Positions 32,980 to 43,996 are shown, counted from the stretch's first letter. The stretch is 64,000 nt of DNA from Pseudomonas putida (GCF_002025705.1 NZ_CP018846.1:2099501-2163500); one strand, 5' to 3'. Made by a program: numbers and translations. Notes: generated by a model not told the origin, from the sequence alone.

Positions 32980-34614
32980 TTGAACACACCCATCCTCCCT
33001 CTGATACCGCTCTGCACCGCACTGGCCTTGCTCGGCTGCGAAAAAGCCGGGCAGCACAGCGCGCAAAGCACAACGCCACAGCAGGGCGGCACCCTGGTCT
33101 ACGCTACCGACCGCGAGCCCACCTGCCTGGACCCCCACGTGGCAGGCGACATGCCCCAGGTGTTCGTGGCCCAGCAGTATCTCGACTCGCTGGTTTCGAT
33201 GGACAGCCAAGGCCAGATCGGCCCCTGGCTTGCCAGCCGCTGGGACGTCTCCCCAGACGGCCTGCGTTACACCTTCCACCTGCGCCGCGACGTGCACTTC
33301 ACCGACGGCACCCCATTCAATGCCGAAGCGGTCAAGGCCAACCTCGACCACATGGCCAACCCCAAGACCCAGTCCAGCACCGCAGGGGGTTATATCCGCC
33401 AGTACCGCGGCACCAAGGTGCTTGATCCCTACACCGCCGAGGTCACCTTGGCGACGCCATACGCCGCGTTCCTCGAAGTCCTCGCCCAGGGCTTTCTCGG
33501 CATCCAGTCACCCACCGCGCTGCAGCGCAGCCGCGACGAAAACTGCGAAAGCCCGGTGGGCAGCGGGCCGTTCAAGGTGGTGCGCTGGGACCGGCAGAAC
33601 CAGGTGGAACTGGTGCGCAACCCGGACTACAACTGGGCGCCGCCGACTGCGCAGCATCAAGGCCCGGCCTACCTCGAACGCATCGTCTGGAAGTTCATCC
33701 AGGAACCCTCGGTGCGCTTTGCCTCGCTGCAGGCCGGTGAGGTCGACGTGATCGAAGCGCTGCCGCCAGAGTCCCACGAGGCGGCACGGCGCAACCCCGA
33801 CGTCGACCTGATCATCGCCCAGCGCCCGGGCAACCCCACCAACGGTACCTTCAACCTGCGCCGGGCGCCGTTCGACGACATCCGCGTGCGTGAGGCCTTC
33901 GTGCGTAGCGCCGATGTCGAGGGTGCGCTCAAAAGTGTCTACTTCGGCGAGTTCCCCCGCGCCGGTGGCCCGCTGAGCATGGCCACGCCGTTCTACAGTG
34001 GCGACTTCGAACACAACCAGGACTACGACCCGGCCCGCGCCGCCAGGCTGCTCGACGAAGCCGGCTGGACTGGCCGCGACAGCGAGGGCTACCGCACAAA
34101 GAACGGCCAGCGGTTGCGCGCCGTCGTGCTGATCGGTGCGCGCACGCCACCGTCGGAACTGACCCTGTGGGAGCAGGTGCAGGCCACCACCCGCCAGGCC
34201 GGCCTGGAGCTGGTGCTCGACCAGATGAGCGACGCCCAGGTCACCGCTCGCCAGGCCGCCTGGGACTACGACATCCGCATCGGCTACTGGAATACCAACA
34301 CCCCCGACGTGCTGCGCATCATCTTCACCAGCGCATTCGTGCAACCGGCCGGGGTCGGCGGCTACCACCAGAACTCCTCCGGCTACGCCGACCCCGGCTA
34401 CGACGCGTTACTCGACAGCGCCCTGGCCACCCAGGACGCCGACCAGCGCCGCCAGCACTACTTCAAGGCGCAGCAACAGGCCGCCGCGCGCTACCTGCAA
34501 CTCACCACCTACCCGCAAAGCACGCGCCTGGGCATCTACAAAACCGCCCACGGTGTGCGTCTGGAGCCTTCGCTGGCGGTGACCTACCTCTATGACGCAT
34601 GGGTGAACAAATGA
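32980..34614 (+). CDS. Peptide-type ABC substrate-binding lipoprotein (operon 2)
   Basis: I start it at TTG 32980: GCAGGAG is 5 bp upstream and the product begins MNTPILPLIPLCTALALLGCEKAG, a clean lipoprotein signal with Cys20. The upstream open frame covers the promoter and is rejected. The 544-residue SBP_bac_5 fold shows YATDREPTCLDPH, LASRWDVSPDGLRYTFHLRRDVHFTDG and FNAEAVKANLDHM. It is a clear paralogue of the operon 1 binding protein (matching stretches such as GYNWAP/DYNWAP), suggesting a related but different sulfur-source ligand. Confidence 0.88.
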   Translation: MNTPILPLIPLCTALALLGCEKAGQHSAQSTTPQQGGTLVYATDREPTCLDPHVAGDMPQVFVAQQYLDSLVSMDSQGQIGPWLASRWDVSPDGLRYTFHLRRDVHFTDGTPFNAEAVKANLDHMANPKTQSSTAGGYIRQYRGTKVLDPYTAEVTLATPYAAFLEVLAQGFLGIQSPTALQRSRDENCESPVGSGPFKVVRWDRQNQVELVRNPDYNWAPPTAQHQGPAYLERIVWKFIQEPSVRFASLQAGEVDVIEALPPESHEAARRNPDVDLIIAQRPGNPTNGTFNLRRAPFDDIRVREAFVRSADVEGALKSVYFGEFPRAGGPLSMATPFYSGDFEHNQDYDPARAARLLDEAGWTGRDSEGYRTKNGQRLRAVVLIGARTPPSELTLWEQVQATTRQAGLELVLDQMSDAQVTARQAAWDYDIRIGYWNTNTPDVLRIIFTSAFVQPAGVGGYHQNSSGYADPGYDALLDSALATQDADQRRQHYFKAQQQAAARYLQLTTYPQSTRLGIYKTAHGVRLEPSLAVTYLYDAWVNK

Positions 34615-35597
34615 GTACGACGACACTGGCGATAACCGACCCGCGTCGCGAACGCCTGGCTGCCCTGGGCCGGCGCGCTGCCATCCGGCTGGGCGGCGGC
34701 GTGCTGGTGCTGTGGGCGGTGGCGACCCTGACGTTCTTTGCCCTGCGCCTGATGCCAGGTGACCCGGTGCTGGCGATTCTCGGTGGCCCCAGCGCCAACC
34801 CGACGCCGGAAGCGATCGAGGCCGCCCGCGTCGAGTTCGGCCTCGACCAGCCATTGGCGGTGCAATACGTGTTCTACATCGGGCGCCTGCTGCACGGTGA
34901 CCTGGGTGTGTCCTACTCGCAGCACCTGCCGGTCACCCGCGTGCTGGTCGAACAGGGTGGGGCAACGCTGGAGCTGACCATCGCCGCGTTGGCACTGGCC
35001 TGGCTGCTGGTCCTGCTGCTGACGGTGGTCACGGCCGGGCGTGGCCGGGTGGTGGGCGGCATCGCGTCGCTGGCCGAAACCCTCAGCGCGGCCTTGCCGC
35101 ACTTCTGGCTCGGCGTGGTGCTGCTGGCCGTGTTCGCCTTCGGCCTGCGCTGGTTCCCGCCTGCCGGTAGCGACAGCTTTGCCAGCCTGGTGCTGCCGGC
35201 GTTCTCGCTGGCGATTCCGTTGGCCGGCTTCATTGCCCAGGTCACTCGCGAATCCCTTGAGCTGACTCTCGAACAACCCTTTGTGCTCACGGCTCGCACA
35301 CGGGGGCTCAGCGACCTGGCCGTGCGTTTTCGCCATGCCCTGCGCCACGCCTTGCTGCCTGGCGTTTCGCTGTCGGGCTGGGCCATCGGCGCGTTGATAA
35401 GCGGTGCGGTGGTGTGCGAGGTGATCTTCTCGCGCAAGGGCATCGGCCGCCAGCTGTACCAGGCGGTGCAGGCCCAGGACATGCCACTGGTGATCGGCAT
35501 CAGCCTGGTGGTGGCGGCCGGTTATGTACTGGCGAACATTCTGGTCGACCTGCTGTACCAGTGGATCGACCCACGGCAACAGGAGGCTGCAGCATGA
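34611..35597 (+). CDS. ABC permease, DppB-like (operon 2)
   Basis: 328 residues; ATG overlaps the preceding stop (ATGA). It has a DppB-type N-terminus (VLWAVATLTFFALRLMPGDPVLAILGGPSANPTPEAIEAAR), six helices, and the EAA loop ARTRGLSDLAVRFRHALRHALLPGVSLSG. It is translationally coupled on both sides and forms the channel of importer 2 with the next gene. Confidence 0.92.
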   Translation: MSTTTLAITDPRRERLAALGRRAAIRLGGGVLVLWAVATLTFFALRLMPGDPVLAILGGPSANPTPEAIEAARVEFGLDQPLAVQYVFYIGRLLHGDLGVSYSQHLPVTRVLVEQGGATLELTIAALALAWLLVLLLTVVTAGRGRVVGGIASLAETLSAALPHFWLGVVLLAVFAFGLRWFPPAGSDSFASLVLPAFSLAIPLAGFIAQVTRESLELTLEQPFVLTARTRGLSDLAVRFRHALRHALLPGVSLSGWAIGALISGAVVCEVIFSRKGIGRQLYQAVQAQDMPLVIGISLVVAAGYVLANILVDLLYQWIDPRQQEAAA

Positions 35598-36457
35598 CTG
35601 ACCTGACCCTTGAACGAACCCTCGCACCATTGCATCGCCAACGCCAATGGACGCTGCCGCCACTGGGCGCCAGCCTGGCGATCCTGTTTCTGTCGGCTTT
35701 GATTCTGGCCGCGCTGGCGCCCGGGCTGTTCACACGCATCGACCCGCTGGCCATCGTCCCCCGTGATGCGTTCCAGCCGCCCAGCTGGGCGCACTGGCTG
35801 GGTACCGACCAGTCGGGCCGGGACATCTTTGCGCGGATCATCCACGGCGCGCGGCAGAGCCTGCTGATCGGCGTGGCGGCCACCGCCATTGCCATGGCCA
35901 TTGCCATCACCCTCGGTTTGCTCAGCGGCCTTGGCGGCGCGCGGGTGGACCGCGCGCTGGGCTGGTTGCTGGAGGTGCTGTTCGCCTTCCCCAGCCTGGT
36001 GCTGGCGCTGTTGTTCGTGGCGGTGTTCGGCAGTGGCGTCGGCCCGTTGATCGTCGCCACCGGGTTGGGTGGTGCGCCGGGTTATGCGCGCATGGTGCGC
36101 GGCCAGGTGCTGGCAGTGCGCAACGCCGGTTACATCGAGGCGGCGCGGGCATTGGGGCACCCGACCTCGCGCATCGTACTGCGCCAGTTGCTGCCAAACG
36201 CGATGCGGCCATTGGTGGTGACACTGACCATGGGCGTGGGCCAAGCCATCGTATGGGCTTCGGCGCTGAGCTTCCTCGGCTTGGGCGCCAGGCCCCCTGC
36301 GCCGGAGTGGGGGACCATGTTGTCCATGGGCCGCGGCTTCATCGCCAATGCCTGGTGGCTGACCTTCTTCCCCGGCCTGTTCATCGTCCTTACTACCTTG
36401 GCCACGACAGTGACTGGCCGCTACATCCAACAACGCCTGGAGGGCCGCCTGCCATGA
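35594..36457 (+). CDS. ABC permease, DppC-like (operon 2)
   Basis: 287 residues from ATG 35594 (GGAGG upstream), overlapping the previous stop by four bases. Signature segments are LGTDQSGRDIFARIIHGARQSLLIGVAAT, the EAA loop EAARALGHPTSRIVLRQLLPNAMRPLVV, and SFLGLGARPPAPEWGTML. Partner of the DppB-like permease. Its stop overlaps the ATPase start. Confidence 0.92.
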   Translation: MTDLTLERTLAPLHRQRQWTLPPLGASLAILFLSALILAALAPGLFTRIDPLAIVPRDAFQPPSWAHWLGTDQSGRDIFARIIHGARQSLLIGVAATAIAMAIAITLGLLSGLGGARVDRALGWLLEVLFAFPSLVLALLFVAVFGSGVGPLIVATGLGGAPGYARMVRGQVLAVRNAGYIEAARALGHPTSRIVLRQLLPNAMRPLVVTLTMGVGQAIVWASALSFLGLGARPPAPEWGTMLSMGRGFIANAWWLTFFPGLFIVLTTLATTVTGRYIQQRLEGRLP

Positions 36458-38166
36458 ACGACAAGACCTTGATCGTCGAAGGCCTGAGCGTGGCCTTTGC
36501 GGGCCATAGTGTGGTGCGCGACCTGTCCTTTACCTTGCCGGCTGGGCGCTGTGTGGCGTTGGTCGGCGAGTCCGGTTCGGGCAAGAGTGTCAGTGCCCGC
36601 AGCCTGGTTGGCCTGGCCGGCGCCAAGGCGCAAGTGAGCGCCCGCCAGCTGAGTTTTGCCGGGCATGACCTGCTCGACCTAGGCGAACGCCAGTGGCGCG
36701 AAGTACGCGGCAAGGACATCGGCTTCGTGCTGCAGGATGCGCTGGTGTCGCTCGACCCGTTGCGGCCGGTAGGCAAGGAAGTGCTCGAAGTGCTGCAGAC
36801 TCACCGCTACGGCGACCGCCAGTCACGTGCTGCGCGGGTGCATGAGCTGCTTGAGCGGGTAGGTGTGCCCGACGTCGAGCTGCGCGCTCGCCAGCGGCCC
36901 GGGCAATTGTCCGGTGGCTTGCGTCAGCGCGCATTGATCGCCAGTGCCCTGGCCCTGGACCCTGCACTGGTGATCGCCGACGAGCCGACCACTGCCCTGG
37001 ACGCCACGGTGCAGGCGCAGATCCTCGAGGTGTTCCAGCAGATCAAGGCCCGCGGCGCCTCGCTGCTGATCATCAGCCACGACCTGGCGGTGGTTGCGCA
37101 ACTGGCCGACGACGTGGTGGTGCTGCGCCACGGCGAAGTGGTGGAGCAGGGGCCGATGCAGCAGGTGCTGCGCCAGCCGCGCCACCCCTACACCCGGGCC
37201 CTGCTGGCCGCGGTGCCCGCCGAGCACCCGCGCGGCAGCCGGCTGTCACCAGAGCGGGCAGGTGTGCGCCGTGAGCCGCGTGCACACGCTCACAGTGATG
37301 TACTGCTGGAAGGGCGTGGCCTGGGCAAGCGCTATCTCGGCCCGGACGGGCTGGGTCGCCAGGTGCTGCAAGGTGTCGACTTCACCCTGCGCGCCGGGCG
37401 CACCTTGGGCATCGTTGGCGAATCCGGCTCGGGCAAGACCACGGTGGCGCGCATTGCCCTCGGCCTGTTGCAGCCTGACCAGGGTGAAGTGCTGTACCGC
37501 GGCCAGCCTTGGAACCGCCCGGCCAATGCCGTAAGCGAAGCAGTGCGCCGGCCATTGCGCCGCGAGATCAGCGTGATCTACCAGGACCCGCTGGGCTCGT
37601 TCGACCCGCGCTGGAGCGTGGCGCAAATTCTTGATGATGCCTTGCAGGTGGCCGGTATCGAAGCGGCGGCCCGGCCGGCGCGGATTGCCGTGCTGCTGGG
37701 CCAGGTGCGCTTGCCGGTGGAGCTGGCCCAGCGCCGGCCATTGCAACTGTCTGGCGGCCAGCGTCAGCGAGTGGCGATCGCCCGGGCGATTGCCAGCGAG
37801 CCGAAGGTGATCATCTGCGATGAACCGGTTTCGGCCCTGGACGTGTCGGTACAGGCCCAGGTGCTCGATCTGCTGACTGATCTGCAGGACGAGCTGGGCC
37901 TGGCCTACCTGTTCATTTCCCACGACCTGGGGGTGATCCGCCATGTCAGCGACGATGTGCTGGTGATGCGCCACGGCCAGGTGGTGGAGCAGGCGCCGGT
38001 CGAGCAATTGTTCGAGCGCCCGGCCCACGCATACACCCAACGGCTGCTTGGCGCGGTACCACGCCTGCCCGGCAGCGGCGCCGCCCTGGTGGTGCCACCG
38101 CTGGACCTGGAACACGAAGCCTTCGACCTGTTCGACGAAACCCGCCTCTGGAAAATCGCGATCTGA
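36454..38166 (+). CDS. ABC ATPase, fused DppD-DppF type (operon 2)
   Basis: 570 residues, two ATPase domains. Walker A is GESGSGKS in the first and GESGSGKT in the second; signatures are [12 protein letters not shown] and [12 protein letters not shown]; Walker B motifs are [16 protein letters not shown] and [16 protein letters not shown]. Last gene of the four-gene importer 2, followed by a REP doublet. Confidence 0.92.
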   Translation: MNDKTLIVEGLSVAFAGHSVVRDLSFTLPAGRCVALVGESGSGKSVSARSLVGLAGAKAQVSARQLSFAGHDLLDLGERQWREVRGKDIGFVLQDALVSLDPLRPVGKEVLEVLQTHRYGDRQSRAARVHELLERVGVPDVELRARQRPGQLSGGLRQRALIASALALDPALVIADEPTTALDATVQAQILEVFQQIKARGASLLIISHDLAVVAQLADDVVVLRHGEVVEQGPMQQVLRQPRHPYTRALLAAVPAEHPRGSRLSPERAGVRREPRAHAHSDVLLEGRGLGKRYLGPDGLGRQVLQGVDFTLRAGRTLGIVGESGSGKTTVARIALGLLQPDQGEVLYRGQPWNRPANAVSEAVRRPLRREISVIYQDPLGSFDPRWSVAQILDDALQVAGIEAAARPARIAVLLGQVRLPVELAQRRPLQLSGGQRQRVAIARAIASEPKVIICDEPVSALDVSVQAQVLDLLTDLQDELGLAYLFISHDLGVIRHVSDDVLVMRHGQVVEQAPVEQLFERPAHAYTQRLLGAVPRLPGSGAALVVPPLDLEHEAFDLFDETRLWKIAI

Positions 38167-38200
38167 CCAGTATCACCAATTTCAGATGAATAGCAGGGAC

Positions 38201-38288
38201 TTGTGGGAGCGGGCTTGCCCGCGAACACCGGCGAAGCCGGTGCCATTCACCGCGTCGAATGCTTCGCGGGCAAGCCCGCTCCCACAGG
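38201..38288. repeat. REP doublet, GGGCAAGCCC class
   Basis: TGTGGGAGCGGGCTTGCCCG and its complement, with an inner ACCGGC-GAA-GCCGGT hairpin, between the ATPase and the next flavoprotein gene. Confidence 0.85.
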
Positions 38289-38328
38289 ATCTGCGTTGCT
38301 GACTCAAGTGTTGTTAAAGGACTGAACC

Positions 38329-39540
38329 ATGACCACATTCCAACGTTTTCCAACCCAGGCTCCCGCCACCGACATCGCGCAGCTGAAGGCCCGCATCGTC
38401 GCCTTGTTGCCAGCCATCGGCGCAGGCGCCGCCCAACGCGAACGCGAACGCCAGCTGCCCCACGAAGCCATCGCCCAACTGGCGGCCGCCGGGCTTTACA
38501 CTGTGCGTATACCGACCCGGTACGGCGGCCCTGGCGGCAGTGTCAGCGATGTGATCGAACTGCTGCTGCAGGTCGCCGCAGTCGACTCCAACGTCGCCCA
38601 GGCCCTGCGCCCGGGCTTCGCCTTCGTCGAAGGCCTGCTGGCCGCGCAGGGCGAAGGCGCCGAGAAGGAGCGCGAGCGCTGGTTCGCGCGTTACCTGCAA
38701 GGCGCGGTGATCGGCAATGCCGGCTGGGAACTGGGCGGCGCCAACGGCTCCATCGCGGCACGCCTGGTACGCGAAGGCGAGCACTACCGCGCCAACGGCA
38801 GCAAGTTCTACAGCACCGGTGCATTGTTCGCCGATTACGTCAGCGCCGTGGCGCTGGACGAGAACGAGCAGCCGGTGTCGTTCATCCTGCCGCGTGACCG
38901 CGAGGGCCTGGAGCTGGTCGATGACTTCGACGCCATGGGCCAGCGCCTCACCGCCAGCGGCACCACGCACCTGCACAACGTGCGGGTCGAGGCCAGCGAG
39001 ATCCGCACGCGTACCGTCGAGGAGGGCAAGCGCACTGTCGTCACACCGTTCCTGCAGCTGTTCCTCGGTACCGTGCTGGCCGGCATCGCCCGCAACGCGC
39101 TGGAAGACGCCACGCGCTTTGCCCGCGAGCATGCCCGTCCGATCAAGCACAGCACGGCCAGCCGTTCGGTGGATGACCCCTACGTGGAACTGTCGGTAGG
39201 CGATATCGCCGCCCGTGCCTATGGCGCCGAGGCCCTGGTGCTCAAGGCTGCGGCAAGCATCGACAAGGCCTGGGCCGCGCAGCTGGATGAAGCTGCCGTC
39301 GAACAGGCCGCCATCGAAGTCGCGCAGGCCCAGTACCTGGTGGCCGAGCTGGCACTCAAGGCGGGCGAAACCTTGTTCGATGTCGGCGGTGCCTCCACCA
39401 CTGGCCGCCAGCACAACCTTGACCGGCACTGGCGCAACGCCCGCACCGTGGCCAACCACAACCCGCGCCAGTGGAAGGCGGCGGTAGTCGGTGCCTGGCA
39501 GCTCAAGGGCACCCGCCCGCCAGTCTCGGGGCTGTTTTGA
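38329..39540 (+). CDS. Acyl-CoA dehydrogenase-fold flavoprotein, SfnB-like (second copy)
   Basis: 403 residues; AAAGGA precedes the ATG. It has the same layout as the protein at 24817: LYTVRIPTRYGGPGGSVSDVIELL, WELGGANGSIAARLVREG, and the terminal LFDVGGASTTGRQHNLDRHWRNARTVANHNPRQWK. The family (SfnB, SfnC, DszC) uses reduced flavin to oxidise organosulfur compounds. No sigma54 promoter is visible directly upstream, so it may be read from operon 2 through the REP or from a weak local promoter. Confidence 0.82.
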   Translation: MTTFQRFPTQAPATDIAQLKARIVALLPAIGAGAAQRERERQLPHEAIAQLAAAGLYTVRIPTRYGGPGGSVSDVIELLLQVAAVDSNVAQALRPGFAFVEGLLAAQGEGAEKERERWFARYLQGAVIGNAGWELGGANGSIAARLVREGEHYRANGSKFYSTGALFADYVSAVALDENEQPVSFILPRDREGLELVDDFDAMGQRLTASGTTHLHNVRVEASEIRTRTVEEGKRTVVTPFLQLFLGTVLAGIARNALEDATRFAREHARPIKHSTASRSVDDPYVELSVGDIAARAYGAEALVLKAAASIDKAWAAQLDEAAVEQAAIEVAQAQYLVAELALKAGETLFDVGGASTTGRQHNLDRHWRNARTVANHNPRQWKAAVVGAWQLKGTRPPVSGLF

Positions 39541-40919
39541 CCGCCCAGCCGGCGTTGCTGGCCGGCCATCTGCAAAGCCCCAAGGTGCCGGTGATCATCG
39601 GCGCCGCGCTGTTCATGGAACTGCTCGACAGCACGGCGGTGATGACCGCCTTGCCGCAGATGGCCGCCGACTTCGGCGAACCGGGGCTGCGCATGAACCT
39701 GGTGGTATCGCTGTACATGCTTGCCCTGGCGCTGTGTGTGCCGGTCAGCGGCTGGGCCGCCGAGCGCTTTCGCCCGCGCCAGGTGATGTTGCTGGCGATG
39801 GGCCTGTTCACCTCTGCCTCGCTGGCCTGCGCCCTGGCCGAAACGCTCTGGCAGCTGTGCCTGGGGCGCATGCTGCAGGGCGCGGCGGGGGCGTTGATGA
39901 CGCCGGTGGGGCAGGTGATCATCCTGCGCTGGTCGAGCCGTGAACAGTTGCTGCAAGCCATGTCGTGGCTGGCCTTGCCGGCCTTGGTCGGGCCCCTGAT
40001 CGGGCCACTGCTTGGCGGCTTGCTGGTGACGGTGCTGTCGTGGCACTGGATCTTCCTGATCAACCTGCCGATCTGCCTGGTCGGCTGTTGGCTGATACTG
40101 CGCCATGTGCCGGACTACCCGGCACGGCCGGTGCCGCCGCTGGATGTACGCGGGCTGTTGCTCAGTGGAGGCGCCCTGGCCATGCTGGTGTTCGGCCTGG
40201 AGTCGTTGGGGCTGGGGCAATTGCCACGGGCCTGGGCCCTGGCGCTGGTTGCCGCTGGCCTGGCCTGCGCCCTGGGCTACCTGCTGCATGCGCGGCGCCA
40301 CCCCAGCCCACTGGTCGATCTGTCGCTGTTGCGCTTGCGCAGTTTTGGCGTGGCCCAAGCCGGCGGCGGGCTGTTTCGCCTTGGCTCGGCGGCGCAGCCG
40401 TTTCTGATCGTGCTGTTGTTGCAGAACTGCCTGGGCATGAGCCCGCTGGCGGCCGGTTGGCTGGTGGTCAGCGGTGGCGTGGGGGCGCTGCTGATGAAGC
40501 TGTTGGCGGTACCGTTGGTGCGGCGCTATGGCTACCGCCGGGTGCTCAGTTGCAATGCCGTGGCCAGCGCTGCAGGGATCGCCCTGTGTGCCAGCTTTGA
40601 TCGCGATACCGCGGTCTGGCTGATGGCTGTGGTGCTGTTCGCGGCAGGGCTGGTGCGTTCACTTCAGTTCTCGACCTTGGGTGCTGCCAGCTATCAGGAC
40701 GTACCCGGTGAGCGCTCGGCGGCGGCCAGTTCGCTGTCGGCGATGTCGGTGCAGTTGACCATGGCCATGTCGGTGAGCCTGGCCGGGGTGCTGTTGGGTG
40801 TACTGGCCGGCGTTGATGGGCGCAGTGAAACTTCAGTGACGGATATCGCCACGGTGATGCTGCTGTGCGCAGCAATGTGCGGATCGTCGGCGCTGGTGTT
40901 CCGACGACTGGCGGGCTGA
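39537..40919 (+). CDS. MFS transporter, DHA2 (14-helix) type
   Basis: 460 residues if started at TTG 39537, which overlaps the previous stop as TTGA; no better ATG lies nearby, so the start is uncertain. Very hydrophobic, with DHA2 motifs: LLDSTAVMTALPQMAADFG in helix 1, GWAAERFRPRQVML in loop 2-3, and GRMLQGAAGALMTPVGQVIIL in helix 4-5. It could export a desulfurised product or import a substrate. Coupled to the SfnB-like gene. Confidence 0.8.
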   Translation: MTAQPALLAGHLQSPKVPVIIGAALFMELLDSTAVMTALPQMAADFGEPGLRMNLVVSLYMLALALCVPVSGWAAERFRPRQVMLLAMGLFTSASLACALAETLWQLCLGRMLQGAAGALMTPVGQVIILRWSSREQLLQAMSWLALPALVGPLIGPLLGGLLVTVLSWHWIFLINLPICLVGCWLILRHVPDYPARPVPPLDVRGLLLSGGALAMLVFGLESLGLGQLPRAWALALVAAGLACALGYLLHARRHPSPLVDLSLLRLRSFGVAQAGGGLFRLGSAAQPFLIVLLLQNCLGMSPLAAGWLVVSGGVGALLMKLLAVPLVRRYGYRRVLSCNAVASAAGIALCASFDRDTAVWLMAVVLFAAGLVRSLQFSTLGAASYQDVPGERSAAASSLSAMSVQLTMAMSVSLAGVLLGVLAGVDGRSETSVTDIATVMLLCAAMCGSSALVFRRLAG

Positions 40920-40922
40920 CGG

Positions 40923-40978
40923 TTCGCGGATAAATCCGCTCCTACAGGATTGGTGTAGGAGCGGATTTATCCGCGAGA
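40923..40978. repeat. REP doublet, GCGGATAAATCCGC class
   Basis: Compact facing pair between convergent genes, possibly a bidirectional stop or mRNA end. Confidence 0.85.
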
Positions 40979-41001
40979 GGACGGCATAGACATCCACCTT
41001 T

Positions 41002-42102
<1,101 letters not shown>

Positions 42103-42111
42103 GAGCGATCC

Positions 42112-43296
42112 TTAGGAATAGAAGGATGGGGCGGGGCGCTTGCCGCCGAGGGCCCACTCGCCGAGCTCGTGGATACGGTAATCCACTGGGTCGTGCAGGG
42201 TTTGCGTCCTCAGGTTGCGCCAGTGTCGGTCGAAGCGCAGTGAAGCGTGGGTGGCGCGGGCGCCTGTGACCTCGAACAGGCGGTTGCAGATGTCCAGGCC
42301 GTGGCGCGTGGCCGCGACCTTGGCGGTGCCGATGGCCAGGGCCAGGTCGCCACGTTCCTCGGCGCTCAGCGCCTGTTCCTTGGCCCAGGCGCTGTCGAGC
42401 TGGCGGGCGGCGCGGGCGATCAGCAGGCGTACGCTCTCAAGGCCGACCCAGAACTCGCCGTAATGGCGCAGCACGTAAGGGTCTTCGGCGCTGCTGGCAG
42501 CAGTTGAGCGGAACCACGGCCGGCTTTCCTTGAGGCTGTACTGGCGCGCTTCGTCGAAGGCACCTTCGGCAATGCCAAGGAACAGGTTGGCGAAGTGCAA
42601 CTGGGCGATCAGCGGGCGCAGGGCGGCGAACGGTGTGCTCAACGGGCCGGGGTCGAGCAGCAGTTCGCCGTGCTCGACGCGCACCCGTTCGAAAGTGGCG
42701 CTGCCACTGTCGGTCTGGCGCTGGCCGATGTTGTTCCAGTCGTTGTGCAAGGTGATGCCAGTGCGCCCGCTGGGGATGGCGGCGATCAGCAGCTTGCCGC
42801 CAGCACGCTCGTCCACCGCCGAGGCGATCAGCATCTCCGAGTCGCTGGCGCCGGAGCAGAAGCTCTTCTTGCCAGAGAACTCGCACCAGCCGTCGAAATG
42901 CTTGACCACGGTGCGGGTGTCCAGCGGGTTGAGTGCATTGCCCCAGAACCAGTGCTTGCGCGCGGTCTGCTCGAACCAAGGTTGCCACTGGTCCGGGCGC
43001 GAGAACAGGCGCACGGTGGCCAGCATCAGGTGGTGGAAGCCGAACACATGGGCGAGCGAACTGTCGACCCGGGCGAACTCGCGTACCACCTCGAAGGTGT
43101 CATGCCAGTTCGCACCCTGGCCGCCGAACGCCTGTGGAATCACCAGCGACAGCAAACCGCTGCTGCGCAGGGCATCGCGTTCGGCCTTGGGCGTGCCACC
43201 GCGCTCGTCGCGCTCCACCGCGGTCTGGGCGAACTGCATGGCCAGTTCGCGCGCTACTGCCAGTGCCGGGCGGGCCGCATGCAATGGTGCATTCAT
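42112..43296 (-). CDS. Acyl-CoA dehydrogenase-fold flavoprotein, SfnB/SfnC/DszC-like (third copy)
   Basis: 394 residues; GGAG precedes the ATG. Conserved stretches are LLSLVIPQAFGGQGANWHDTFEVVREFARVDSS, WFWGNALNPLDTRTVV, and the C-terminal RLFEVTGARATHASLRFDRHWRNLRTQTLHDPVDYRIHELG. It groups with flavin-dependent sulfur oxygenases. It lies between the FMN reductase and the activator in one operon, so its reduced flavin probably comes from the MsuE-like neighbour. Confidence 0.83.
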   Translation of the reverse strand: MNAPLHAARPALAVARELAMQFAQTAVERDERGGTPKAERDALRSSGLLSLVIPQAFGGQGANWHDTFEVVREFARVDSSLAHVFGFHHLMLATVRLFSRPDQWQPWFEQTARKHWFWGNALNPLDTRTVVKHFDGWCEFSGKKSFCSGASDSEMLIASAVDERAGGKLLIAAIPSGRTGITLHNDWNNIGQRQTDSGSATFERVRVEHGELLLDPGPLSTPFAALRPLIAQLHFANLFLGIAEGAFDEARQYSLKESRPWFRSTAASSAEDPYVLRHYGEFWVGLESVRLLIARAARQLDSAWAKEQALSAEERGDLALAIGTAKVAATRHGLDICNRLFEVTGARATHASLRFDRHWRNLRTQTLHDPVDYRIHELGEWALGGKRPAPSFYS

Positions 43297-43305
43297 GGCG
43301 GCTCC

Positions 43306-43866
43306 TCAGGCGCTTTGACGGAGTGCGTGATGGGCGCCGAACAGCGGCACGGCGCGTTCGGCGGCCAGGCGGATGCGCGCATCAAGGGCATCGCTGGAAA
43401 CACGGTAGTCGGCAAGCTCGGCCTGGCTGGCGTAGACGCCGATCGGCAGGGTCAGGGCCTGCAGGAAGCTGAACAGCGGGCGCAGTTGGTGATCGAGCAC
43501 CAGTGCGTGGCGTTCGCTGCCGCCGGTCGCGGCGAGCAGCACTGGGGTATCGACCAGTGCGTCCTGGCCGATCAGGTCGAACAGGTGCTTGAAGTGGCCG
43601 GGGAAGCTGCCGCGGTAGACCGGCGCGGCCACCACCAGCAAGTCGGCCTTTTCCACCAGGCGCAGCTGCTGCTCCACGGCATCGGGCAGTTCGCTGCGCC
43701 ACAGCGCGGCGCCCAGTGGCCGGGCGATGTCACCCAGTTCGATCAGGTGTGGCTTGATATGCAGGTGCTGGCCCAGTTCGGCGAGGATGGCCTCGGTCAG
43801 GGTCAGCGTGCGCGATGGGCGGGCAGTGCCACCCGAAAGGGCGACGACGTTCAGTGGGGTGCTCAT
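43306..43866 (-). CDS. msuE: NAD(P)H-dependent FMN reductase, MsuE-like
   Basis: 186 residues with the flavodoxin-like NADPH-FMN reductase fold: VVALSGGTARPSRTLTL at the phosphate loop and ADLLVVAAPVYRGSFPGHFKHLFDLI, which matches MsuE/SsuE. MsuE supplies FMNH2 to two-component monooxygenases in methanesulfonate and sulfone use. It is the first gene of the operon behind a sigma54 promoter and probably serves all the flavin oxygenases of this region. The name is by family resemblance. Confidence 0.85.
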   Translation of the reverse strand: MSTPLNVVALSGGTARPSRTLTLTEAILAELGQHLHIKPHLIELGDIARPLGAALWRSELPDAVEQQLRLVEKADLLVVAAPVYRGSFPGHFKHLFDLIGQDALVDTPVLLAATGGSERHALVLDHQLRPLFSFLQALTLPIGVYASQAELADYRVSSDALDARIRLAAERAVPLFGAHHALRQSA

Positions 43867-43907
43867 GGGCAGGTCTCCGGTTCTTGTTGAGCGGGGGACT
43901 TTGCTTG

Positions 43908-43923
43908 AGCAATCGTCGTGCCG
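43908..43923 (-). promoter_or_regulatory. Sigma54 promoter of the msuE-like operon
   Basis: Minus strand CGGCACGACGATTGCT matches TGGCACGN4TTGCW in all but the first base; 42 bp before the start codon. Confidence 0.88.
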
Positions 43924-43996
43924 ATTTATTAATTCGTTTTAGATCAACAGGTTGCGTATTTCAGAGAGCTACCGGTGTTGCCTTGTGGGCGTTGTT